A stretch of DNA of 44,658 nt, from assembly GCA_016936575.1 (NCBI GenBank), contig JAFGXQ010000135.1, forward strand, positions 1 through 44,658, read 5' to 3'. This document shows positions 36,852 through 44,658 of this stretch, piece after piece; position 1 is the stretch's first letter; each line of letters starts with the position of its first letter. Under the pieces are notes generated by a model, which saw nothing but the letters and a program-made list of their open reading frames with translations, was not told the origin of the DNA and searched no databases. Source of the stretch: Deltaproteobacteria bacterium (GTDB lineage Bacteria; Myxococcota_A; Polyangia; JAAYKL01). The position numbers were made by a program, and so were the translations under genes.

Positions 36852-37046
36852 TATACCGTTTCTGCAATGAGATATCTGCGAGGACTTTTCAGGGAAATGA
36901 CAATGTATTATTCCATATTTTCCATGTGTAATAGTAAAATCGTCACACGACGTGTATACGCTAAAACGATTTAATTTCAATAGTTTGTTTTGTTTTCGGG
37001 AGAAGTTTGGTATTCGCTGAAAAGATTATTTCTTGGAGATTTTATT

Positions 37047-37610
37047 ATGAATGACAGATTTTCCTTTTTTTTATTTTTTATTATGTTTTTGGCTTGTGTG
37101 TCCTGTGTGGATACGCAGTTCACCAACGAGGATGATCGGTTGCTGAGCATGGTGGGGGATCCTGACGCCGATTCAGATGCCGACAGCGATGGGGATGCGG
37201 ATACGGATTCGGATTCAGATGCGGACACCGACGGAGATGTCGACACCGATGCGGACAGTGATGCCGAAAAGATTGTGAATCTAGATACCGAAAGTGACTC
37301 CCCGGTCGATTCCGACGCGCCGGAGGACGGAGAGGCGGATGGCGATTTGTGGGCCGCGTATGACTGTAATTCAAATGATTGGACTACATGTGACCCGGCG
37401 ATTTGTCAGCGGGAACAGCAGATGTCCAATGATTTGAACAACTGCAGCAACGCTTCGGATACGGACGGTTGTGAAGCGGCGGTCGAAGCCTGCTACGAGG
37501 ATTTTATCGATTGCATGGACTGCCCGTCAGAAGGCGTGTTGGACAATGCGGTATTGCAGACCTGTGAGTCACAGCGCCAGAGCTGTGCCCAGAGCGCATT
37601 TCAGATGTAG
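37047..37610 (+). CDS. Lipoprotein with Asp/Ser/Ala/Thr dipeptide stalk
   Basis: This 187-residue protein starts at ATG 37047 behind TTGGAG; an in-frame upstream start at 36990 gives an unlikely extension. The signal peptide ends in FLACVSC, a lipobox. Residues 35-80 are a repeated acidic stretch (DADSDADSDGDADTD and similar), encoded by near-hexameric GAT/GAC repeats. The C-terminal part has about twelve Cys (CDPAICQREQQ, CSNASDTDGCEAAVEACYED, CMDCPSEG, CESQRQSCAQ), probably a helical disulfide-bonded head. Function unknown. It resembles the lipoprotein at 26469 in layout rather than in sequence detail. Confidence 0.75.
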   Translation: MNDRFSFFLFFIMFLACVSCVDTQFTNEDDRLLSMVGDPDADSDADSDGDADTDSDSDADTDGDVDTDADSDAEKIVNLDTESDSPVDSDAPEDGEADGDLWAAYDCNSNDWTTCDPAICQREQQMSNDLNNCSNASDTDGCEAAVEACYEDFIDCMDCPSEGVLDNAVLQTCESQRQSCAQSAFQM

Positions 37611-37672
37611 GTTCAGCAACCAGTCAAAACGAATTTCTTCAAATTTCTCTTATCCCCCTTCGAAGGCGTGAG

Positions 37673-37840
37673 TTACGGCATCGGATGTCGTTCGAAAAAC
37701 TCCCAAATCCTCGGGCTGGCGAAAAAAATCTCTCCATCGTCGCCCTGATACCAATTGTCCGGCCAACAATGATCCATGCCTTCCACGGTGCAGAACTCCA
37801 CCTCGACGCCCTCCTCCGCCCGTATCGCTGCACCCCAATG
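37673..37840 (-). pseudogene. Remnant C-terminus of a PHB depolymerase/LpqC-type esterase
   Basis: On the minus strand, codons from 37840 to a TAA at 37675-37673 encode HWGAAIRAEEGVEVEFCTVE, then GMDHCWPDNWYQGDDGEIFF and a tail ending WEFFERHPMP. The EVEFCTVEGMDHCWP segment matches the end of the esterase PHB-depolymerase family, where this His completes the catalytic triad. The frame is closed by TGA immediately upstream (37841-37843) and no Ser or Asp triad region precedes it, so only about 55 residues survive. This is a decayed or truncated gene copy. The 415-bp gap around it (37611-38025) shows no intact gene. Confidence 0.6.
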
Positions 37841-38025
37841 TCATGCCGATACGCATCATCAACAGCATGAGCAATCTGGTTAAATGTTCCTTAAAACATC
37901 CTTTCCGAAAAATCAGATCGGATTTGTTTATGCGAACACTAGCGTTTTCAAAACGGATACCTACTTTGTGGATATGAAATTCAACGGAACGACGTGAAAT
38001 CGTGCCCCAATACAAGGAGTTATCT

Positions 38026-38724
38026 GTGAAGAAAATGATACATACGAAAGAAAATCAAAAGCGAAAACCGATTACATTCAGCATTTCGATGATTGGAATC
38101 GTTCTCGCATGCAGCGTAATGGCCTCCTGCTCTCCCAAAGACAATTCCCCCAAAGCCGCCGAACCGCCCAAAGCGGTTTCACCGGAGGCATCCACGCCGA
38201 CAGAGGCAGCGCCCACTGTAACCGGCACGATGGCGCTGTCGCCCCGGAATGCGAGCATCGAATTCCTGGGGGAAAAGCTGGTCGGAAGTCATGAAGGCAA
38301 ATTCGAATCTTTTTCCGGCAACATATCGTTCCGGGACAGTGATCCAACGACAGCCAAGGTAGACGTTAAAATTGACATGTCTTCAGTGAAGACAGACGCC
38401 GAAAAATTAGATGCACACCTACAAAGCGCAGACTTTTTTGACGTGGCGAAGTTTCCCGACGGCACCTTTGTTTCCAATTCGGTAACGCCGGGCGGCTCCA
38501 GAGATGCCACCCACACGGTTCACGGCAAACTCACCCTGCGCGGTGTCACCAAAGAGATTGCCATTCCGGCAAAAATCGAAATTTCAAAAACAGACGTTTT
38601 GATGCGGGCGGAGGTTACCATCAACCGCAAAGATTACGGAATAGCCTTTCCCGGCATGCCCGATAATCTCATCAAAGATGATGTGAAAATATTTTTAAAA
38701 CTGGATGGAAAGCTGCAGCAATAA
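38026..38724 (+). CDS. YceI-family lipoprotein
   Basis: This is a 232-residue protein. GTG 38026 is the chosen start, with AAGGAG 6 nt upstream; an in-frame GTG lies at 38002. The signal region ends in VMASC, a lipobox, followed by a Pro/Ala/Lys-rich linker to about residue 70. The YceI domain then shows SIEFLGEKLVGSHEGKFESF, DMSSVKTDAEKLDAHLQSADF, FDVAKFPDGTFVS, HGKLTLRGVTKEI and NRKDYGI. YceI proteins are lipocalin-like and bind polyisoprenoids or other lipophilic molecules in the periplasm. The ligand is not predictable here. The gene is monocistronic by position. Confidence 0.88.
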   Translation: MKKMIHTKENQKRKPITFSISMIGIVLACSVMASCSPKDNSPKAAEPPKAVSPEASTPTEAAPTVTGTMALSPRNASIEFLGEKLVGSHEGKFESFSGNISFRDSDPTTAKVDVKIDMSSVKTDAEKLDAHLQSADFFDVAKFPDGTFVSNSVTPGGSRDATHTVHGKLTLRGVTKEIAIPAKIEISKTDVLMRAEVTINRKDYGIAFPGMPDNLIKDDVKIFLKLDGKLQQ

Positions 38725-38800
38725 CGATTTCGGAGCGACCGTCGAGAACGCATCATCTCATTCCGGGTAGGTGAGCGGATGCATTGCGGATGCGCCCCCG

Positions 38801-41794
38801 TCACCTATCCCCTTCGCCTGAAAATCGTTTGAATGCTTCGCGGGCGACGGCGGAGAGCAACGGTTCTTCTTTATTCAGGTAGTCGACAAATTCTTTGGTG
38901 AAAATAAACGACGGCGGTGCTGCGGAACTACCCGCATCGTTATCGATTGAATCTGTGTCGGTTTCCACCTGTTTGGTTTCGTCGTAATCAGGGCCGGTAA
39001 ATACGCCGAAGTAATTGGCACCGCCCAAACCCATTGAATTGACACCGCCGGCGCGGGTTTCCCGGTGCAGGGGGGCACTGCCCTGTTGGGGGGCTGCCGA
39101 TTGAAGCAAATGGGTGAGTTCAGGACGGAGATTTTTCAGATGGCGAATGCCGGGAACCCGGTTATGCTGAAGCGACATAATGACCGTCAATATCGAACTG
39201 GCGCCGGAACCGCCGTACAGATGTCCGATATGAGATTTGGTGGCCAGCACCTGTACTGGTGGGGCGTCACTATCACCACGCGGCCGCATCTCTTTCGCAA
39301 TGGCTGTTACTTCCGCCACGTCTGAAAGCAAATTGGCCGAACCGTGAGTATCTACCACGCCGATGTGAGCGGGTTGAACGCCCGAGAATTCGATGGCCTG
39401 TCGCATCCCCAGGCGAATCGCTTCTTCTGTGGGGGCAAGCAGCGACTTGCTTTTCGCTTCAGACGACCCGCTGACGCCCTGCACCACCGCAATGATATTG
39501 TCGTTGTCGCGTTTGGCATCGGAAAGACGCTTCAACAGAAACAGCACGCCGCCTTCACCGATTAAAAAACCTTGTCCCGCTTCATCATACGGTCTGGCGA
39601 ACTCCTGTGCCACCGCGCCGATTTGCGTTACTGCACTCGAGAACACCTCGCTGGTCTGCATGTTCGTGCCCCCGGTAATCACCGCGTCCAAGTCGTTGAA
39701 CATCAATTGATAAATCGCCGGGATCATTGATGCCAGCCCTGAAGAACAGGCCGACACCACCGCAAACCCGGGCCCCACCATGTTCAATTTATTGGCGATG
39801 CGACCGGACGTGATATTCGTCAGCCACCCCGGCAATGTATGTTCGGTGCAGGGGGGGCCTTCTTTGTGTATTTCTTCGACCAATTCCTGTACCCGCAGCT
39901 GAACGAGTTTATTGCCGATGGTTTTAGCCATGGGGCTCCGCATCATCGCAGCGCCGTACGCATCTGCGCAAATGGGCATGGATATGGAAGGGTACAGGTC
40001 ATCGTGCATGGAACCGATGCAGACACCGATGTTTTTTTCCTGCCCGGCATCGATGCCGCATTCCTCAAGCAGCTGGTCCGCCAAATCCAGTGCCAACAGC
40101 TGACTCGGCGACGTTTGCGACAGGGAGGTGGGAAACATTTTGAATTTCAGCGCATTGAATTTATATGGGTTCATTTTTCCGATACGCTTGATGCGCACCT
40201 GTTCGCTCTCGGGTTGAATCGAAAAATCCGTGTTCCACCCTTCCTTCGCTCGATTCACCTCTTGAAATACATCTTTATCTTGAATCATGTTGTTCCAGAA
40301 TTCGTCCGCACTATCGGCACCGGCTACGCGCGCTTTGGCTGCCACAATCGCCATCTTGCGCGACGGCACCGGCGGACGATGAGGTCGTTCATAATTGTCA
40401 GCGCGTTCGACAATGCAGTGATAATTGATTCCGCCGAAACCGCTGGTAGTAATCGCGGCGATGCGTTTTCCCTTCTCTGCAGGCCAGTTCACCGGGGATG
40501 TGGGAATTTTCATTGCGTCGACCGAATGTTCCACATGGGGGGTCAGTTGCCGGAAGGTCGGAAGATGAGGAATGGTTTCGTGTTCCATTGCCAGCAGCGT
40601 TTTTATCAGTCCCGCCGCACCGGCGGCCGCCTTCAGGTGACCTATCTGGTACTTCACACTGCCGAGGTACAGGGGACGGTTGCTGTTTCGTCGGCCATAC
40701 ACCGACGCGATAGAATCGTATTCATTGGCATCGCCGACCACGGTTGAGGTGGCGTGGGCTTCAATGAACTGAACATCATCACTGTCGACTTCTGCGATAG
40801 ACAGGGCTTTTCGAAATGCTCGGGTTCGACCTTTCAGCGACGGCGTATAAATGGCCTGACCGGCGCCGTCACTGCTTGACCCGATTCCCCGGATTACGCC
40901 TTTGATCGTATCGCCGTTTTCAAGTGCATCTTCCAGTCGCTTCAGCACAACGTACCCCGTGCCTTCCCCCATAACCAGGCCGTCAGCGGATGCGTCAAAC
41001 GGTGTGGATACGCCTTTGCGACTCTGGCCGCCGATACGGCTGAACCCAATATAGACCGCGGGATTGATTTCCATGTCGGTCCCGCCTGCAACGGCCACAT
41101 CGGCATCACCGGCCATGAGGGCATGGCACGCGGTGTCAATGGCTACAAAAGACGAACTGCAAGCCGCATCCACAGAGGTGTTGAACCCGTGAATACCGAA
41201 CACCTGCGCGATTCGGTTGGAGATGGATGAACTGAGCGACCCGATGGCAAATGTTTTCGGATGCCAGAAATGGGACATCGCTTTCAGCTGGTCGCTCATT
41301 TGTACAAGGAGTGTCTCGGCGTCTTTTCGGGAAACGCCGTCCTGTTTCAGTTTGTTCCAAAGTCGCTGCCAGAAGTGAATTCGCTGATGCCATGCGGTGG
41401 AATGCACAAACACATCGACGCCGCTGCATCCCACTACGGTAATGCCGCGCTCCAGTATTTTTGAGTGGGGGGAAATCCCCGCCTCGCGAAGCGCCTGTTT
41501 AACAGCCTCAATCGCAACCAGCTGAGCCGAGCCGATGCCTTCCATCGCTTTGGGCGGCAGCCGGTATTCCAGATACGGGAACTTGAAGTTTTCCACAAAG
41601 GCGCCGACCTTACTGTAGGACTTATACGGATTTTTCTCGTCCGCGCTGTAGAAGTGCTCCATGTGCCAAAGACGTTTCGGCATTTCGCTGAAAAAAGTTT
41701 CACCGCTTTTAATATTGTTCCAATATTCGCTTGTATTTAATGCGCCCGGCACAATACAGCCCGCACCAACTATCGCAATGTCATATCGAGGCAT
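38801..41794 (-). CDS. Stand-alone tandem beta-ketoacyl synthase (KS-KS) protein
   Basis: This 997-residue protein starts at ATG 41794 (MPRYDIAIVGAGCIVPGALN); the frame opens upstream without better support. KS1 (about 1-460) has active-site Cys212 in VDAACSSSFV, His in EAHATSTVVGD and His in QIGHLKAAAGAAG. KS2 (about 490-930) has Cys683 in VVSACSSGLAS, His in VDTHGSANLL and His in KSHIGHLYGGSGAS. Both Cys-His-His triads are complete, so neither half is a simple chain-length factor. A KS does decarboxylative Claisen condensation on acyl-ACP. No acyltransferase, ACP, ketoreductase or dehydratase is encoded in the window. The C-terminal 65 residues are acidic and unassigned. Confidence 0.9.
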   Translation of the reverse strand: MPRYDIAIVGAGCIVPGALNTSEYWNNIKSGETFFSEMPKRLWHMEHFYSADEKNPYKSYSKVGAFVENFKFPYLEYRLPPKAMEGIGSAQLVAIEAVKQALREAGISPHSKILERGITVVGCSGVDVFVHSTAWHQRIHFWQRLWNKLKQDGVSRKDAETLLVQMSDQLKAMSHFWHPKTFAIGSLSSSISNRIAQVFGIHGFNTSVDAACSSSFVAIDTACHALMAGDADVAVAGGTDMEINPAVYIGFSRIGGQSRKGVSTPFDASADGLVMGEGTGYVVLKRLEDALENGDTIKGVIRGIGSSSDGAGQAIYTPSLKGRTRAFRKALSIAEVDSDDVQFIEAHATSTVVGDANEYDSIASVYGRRNSNRPLYLGSVKYQIGHLKAAAGAAGLIKTLLAMEHETIPHLPTFRQLTPHVEHSVDAMKIPTSPVNWPAEKGKRIAAITTSGFGGINYHCIVERADNYERPHRPPVPSRKMAIVAAKARVAGADSADEFWNNMIQDKDVFQEVNRAKEGWNTDFSIQPESEQVRIKRIGKMNPYKFNALKFKMFPTSLSQTSPSQLLALDLADQLLEECGIDAGQEKNIGVCIGSMHDDLYPSISMPICADAYGAAMMRSPMAKTIGNKLVQLRVQELVEEIHKEGPPCTEHTLPGWLTNITSGRIANKLNMVGPGFAVVSACSSGLASMIPAIYQLMFNDLDAVITGGTNMQTSEVFSSAVTQIGAVAQEFARPYDEAGQGFLIGEGGVLFLLKRLSDAKRDNDNIIAVVQGVSGSSEAKSKSLLAPTEEAIRLGMRQAIEFSGVQPAHIGVVDTHGSANLLSDVAEVTAIAKEMRPRGDSDAPPVQVLATKSHIGHLYGGSGASSILTVIMSLQHNRVPGIRHLKNLRPELTHLLQSAAPQQGSAPLHRETRAGGVNSMGLGGANYFGVFTGPDYDETKQVETDTDSIDNDAGSSAAPPSFIFTKEFVDYLNKEEPLLSAVAREAFKRFSGEGDR

Positions 41795-42021
41795 ATGTGT
41801 TCCCGTTCTTCCTGACAACGTTCTCAATGCTGCCGTTATATACCCCAACGCATCGCCTTTCTGCAACCCGCGAAAAACAGAGGAAATGTATGCGTGGATT
41901 GGCGTACTCGCACCCGAAAAGTTTTTTTTTTGCGTACGCCTTCAAACCCGAATGCCCGAATATCGCCCTTTGGCAAAGTAGGCATGACCAGTTGCGCTCT
42001 TGCCGGATGATACGGTGTGCT

Positions 42022-42708
<687 letters not shown>

Positions 42709-42805
42709 AAAAATCTCCCTTACAGTTTTATTTAATCGCTACCACCAATTACAATATAGCATTCCTCTTGCCCAACAAAAACTACTTGACGTGTACCCAC
42801 AATAT

Positions 42806-43882
42806 TTATTTCATGGTGGCTGCAGAGACAGAAATTTCGGTGGCTTTTCTGGCTTTCTTTTTTGTCAAAAGGGTTACTGCCCGTTGAAAGACTTTGACGT
42901 GTTTGGCCTTGCGGTGTTCGTGCTTGGCAAGCACTCTCGTGTCTATACTGCGCCTGGTTTCAGCTAAATCGTTGCTTGATTGCAGATGGGCTAGCGCAGA
43001 TACACGTTTTGCTTTGTTCAGCGTTGCGTCCGGCTCTACCCGCTGGGTTGCCAGAAGTGATTTCAGCGCGATAATCAGTTTGCTTCCGCAAAGGCGCACA
43101 TCTGCGTTTTTGGTTAGAAGCTGTTTGAGCAACTCCGTTACAACCTCGGATTCAGCATCTGCGTTTTTGGGAAAACGCAATGGAGATAGCTGAATTCGCT
43201 GATATATCTTGCGACAAGAATCGCCTCGAAACGGTGTGTTCCCGTAGATCATCTGATATAAAACGATTCCGATCGCCCAGACGTCATCTTCTTCGCAAAG
43301 TGAACCGTTCGTTGTGCAGAGGTTCGGAGACAAGTTCTCCGGCGAGTTTATGCAACACGGTTTTCCGTCGAGGCGGTGGTGCAGCAATTGAACATCAAGG
43401 GTGTCATGTTGGGTACGTTTGATAAAAATGTTCTGCGTGTTCACATGACCGTGAACGATATTCTGCCGATGGAGGAATCGGATTGCAAGCGACACATGCA
43501 GCGCGATTTGCAGTGACGTTTTCAGGGGCAAGGTTTTTTTTACGCGCAGCAAAGAATCGAGACTTGTTCCCCGGGGGGGCTCCAGCACCGCAAACGGTAT
43601 GCCGTGGTCAATATTTCCGGTTTCGCTTACTTGTAAAATCTGAGATATCGAAACAGTTCTTGCGGGTGACGCATCTGCCAGTGGTTTGCTATCGCGCGAA
43701 AAAAATCGAATCGCCACATCGCGATTGTCCTGTCGGATTTTTCCCCGATACAGTGGTCCATTTGCATCCTCACAAATGGGTTCTCCCAACACATATTTGG
43801 AATTAAATTGAATCGGAGTACCCGTTTTGTCCAACAATAACAAATGGTCTGACGATGAGCGATTGCAAACGCGGGGGGACAT
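42806..43882 (-). CDS. Serine/threonine pseudokinase
   Basis: This 358-residue protein starts at ATG 43882 behind GAGGAG; the frame is open to 44035 but without comparable support. It has a Hanks-type kinase fold: VAIR (residues 56-59) replaces VAIK; the catalytic loop HRDLKPEN is HGHVNTQN (144-151); the DFG position reads about HHR (168-170); the APE motif is SPE (180-182). DVWAIGIVLYQMIYGNTPF (200 on) of the C-lobe is intact. Lys, catalytic Asp and metal-binding Asp are all changed, and the glycine loop is degenerate, so catalysis is unlikely. A scaffold or regulatory role is inference. The basic C-terminal 80 residues are unassigned. Confidence 0.82.
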   Translation of the reverse strand: MSPRVCNRSSSDHLLLLDKTGTPIQFNSKYVLGEPICEDANGPLYRGKIRQDNRDVAIRFFSRDSKPLADASPARTVSISQILQVSETGNIDHGIPFAVLEPPRGTSLDSLLRVKKTLPLKTSLQIALHVSLAIRFLHRQNIVHGHVNTQNIFIKRTQHDTLDVQLLHHRLDGKPCCINSPENLSPNLCTTNGSLCEEDDVWAIGIVLYQMIYGNTPFRGDSCRKIYQRIQLSPLRFPKNADAESEVVTELLKQLLTKNADVRLCGSKLIIALKSLLATQRVEPDATLNKAKRVSALAHLQSSNDLAETRRSIDTRVLAKHEHRKAKHVKVFQRAVTLLTKKKARKATEISVSAATMK

Positions 43883-44333
43883 AAGCTCTCCTCTCTTCTG
43901 TTGTTTTGTGCCCACAGATAGTACCCATTTTGCATATTCGAATGCAAACACTCTTTTTGTTATTTGTTTATTTTTCCATAAACACTGAACAACACGCTGA
44001 ACGTTTCGAAATTTACGCCTCAATTTCCTGAACAAATATGAAGTGAAAAGAGAATTCGGGGAATAAGCGTGGAGGTCGAACTATAAAGTTGGATTCAGAA
44101 AACTACCTTTTCAGGCGAAAGAATCGAGCACAGTACGATTCAAAGCGCAAACAGTACGATTTAAAGTACAAGAGGACATGCCGAAGTGTTCGACAATTAA
44201 AAATTATTTTGATGTTGGAGCGAATAGTGCAATCTGGGAACAACGGAACTAAATAGAAATTGTCGCCGCCAGATGCATAATGATAAGATATATCGAAAAT
44301 ACAACGTTTCTCTTCTTACAGCAGGAGTGATCA
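43883..44333. other. Intergenic region with inverted and direct repeats
   Basis: This 451-bp gap lies between the divergent pseudokinase and last lipoprotein genes. It contains an inverted repeat, TTTGCAT (43929-43935) and ATGCAAA (43942-43948), about 47 bp before the pseudokinase start. Two tandem 21-bp units begin ACAGTACGATT at 44130 and 44151 and agree at 18 of 21 positions. No ORF or RNA gene is recognised. Promoters for both flanking genes should be here. Confidence 0.45.
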
Positions 44334-44658
44334 ATGAGGTTTCGATTCTTAAAATTTTTTACGATCATTTTGTTTGAGCTCGTTTTATTTCAATTGGGTT
44401 GCGGTTCAGAGTCAAATACAGACAACACTGAAAATGTCTGTTCTCCCGGCGCCACCCAAGCATGTTTATTGTCGGCAGCTCCGATGCAGGAGTGCAGCGT
44501 TGCGCCGAAGACGGTCAAAGTTGGTTAAATTGTGAATGTTCATCCACAGATGCCGACGCCGATGCGGATACAGACACAGACGCGGATTCCGACTCTGATA
44601 CTGACACAGACACTGATTCCGACACTGACACTGATTCCGACACTGACACTGACACTGA
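44334..44658 (+). pseudogene. Asp-rich stalk lipoprotein, frameshifted, running off the window
   Basis: ATG 44334 opens a lipoprotein frame (signal segment ending LFQLGC, then CSPGATQAC) that stops at TAA 44526-44528. Shifting frame after the TGT at 44463-44465 gives GSSDAGVQRCAEDGQSWLNC, followed by a long Asp-Ala/Thr/Ser dipeptide run to the window end. This restores the usual layout in which the 'PGxTQxC ... GxQxC..DG..W..C.C' module precedes a stalk. One missing base, for example a T in the TTT at 44465-44467, explains the break. It may be a real mutation or a sequence error. The rest of the gene is outside the window. Confidence 0.65.

Noticed and set aside
37165..37275. Asp-rich repeats as RTX or other calcium-binding repeats
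   Set aside because: They lack the GGxGxD nonapeptide; they are simple dipeptide stalks, although weak calcium binding cannot be excluded.
37650..38015. A 121-codon minus-strand ORF as a gene
   Set aside because: Its composition is atypical (Gly/Arg-rich), and another frame of the same DNA encodes a recognisable esterase tail.
38764..38813. Imperfect hairpin between the yceI and KS genes as a terminator
   Set aside because: Its arms (GGGTAGGTGA and TCACCTATCC) overlap the KS stop codon and no T-run follows on either strand, so the evidence is insufficient.

Overview
The window looks like a piece of chromosome from a Gram-negative, probably delta-proteobacterial-grade bacterium (Myxococcota, Bradymonadota or a related lineage; this placement is inference). 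The evidence is many lipobox lipoproteins, at least two outer-membrane beta-barrel proteins, several lipoproteins with Asp-Ser/Thr/Ala dipeptide stalks and cysteine-rich heads, a CotH-kinase lipoprotein, a multihaem cytochrome lipoprotein, a large hybrid sensor kinase, and activases of the 2-hydroxyacyl-CoA dehydratase type that are common in anaerobes. I see no rRNA, tRNA, CRISPR array, insertion sequence or phage gene.

Layout. 1-420 is the N-terminus of a DUF262 (GmrSD-like) protein cut by the window edge. 604-2913 is an APC amino-acid permease with C-terminal Usp domains, broken by one in-frame TAG. 3061-4177 holds a small exported protein and a HEAT-repeat protein, followed by a convergent nitronate monooxygenase/FabK-like gene. 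5476-11050 is a tight three-gene unit: a double activase, a dehydratase-like subunit and a metallo-beta-lactamase-fold protein. 11092-17760 (minus strand) is a five-gene overlapping surface-glycan operon for a nonulosonic (sialic-type) acid: a cytidylyltransferase/PseG fusion, NeuB, a pyruvyl-transferase family protein, a Wzx-type flippase and a GT-B-like transferase.

18183-24761 is an envelope cluster: a carbohydrate-binding-like lipoprotein, a barrel protein, a 27-cysteine lipoprotein, a CotH lipoprotein and a phosphate-porin-like protein. 24818-25499 is a VapBC toxin-antitoxin module with a clear promoter and a palindromic operator over the antitoxin start. Then come a four-haem lipoprotein, an Asp-rich lipoprotein, an unrecognised exported protein and a MATE transporter. 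The MATE gene is preceded by what looks like an attenuator: a short leader ORF with its own ribosome-binding site, then a strong intrinsic terminator. Acetolactate synthase large and small subunits (ilvB-ilvH) follow behind a good promoter and a leader hairpin.

32856-36851 is a hybrid histidine kinase with a periplasmic propeller. The right end carries another Asp-rich lipoprotein, the remnant of an esterase gene, a YceI lipoprotein, a stand-alone tandem ketosynthase protein with two complete active sites, a Stig1-like cysteine-rich lipoprotein with a hexanucleotide microsatellite, a Ser/Thr pseudokinase, and a frameshifted Asp-rich lipoprotein running off the window.

The most promising unusual items are the MATE leader/terminator, the KS-KS protein, the pseudokinase, the VapBC operator and the split activase system. 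I did not find one large new multi-gene system that I could defend.
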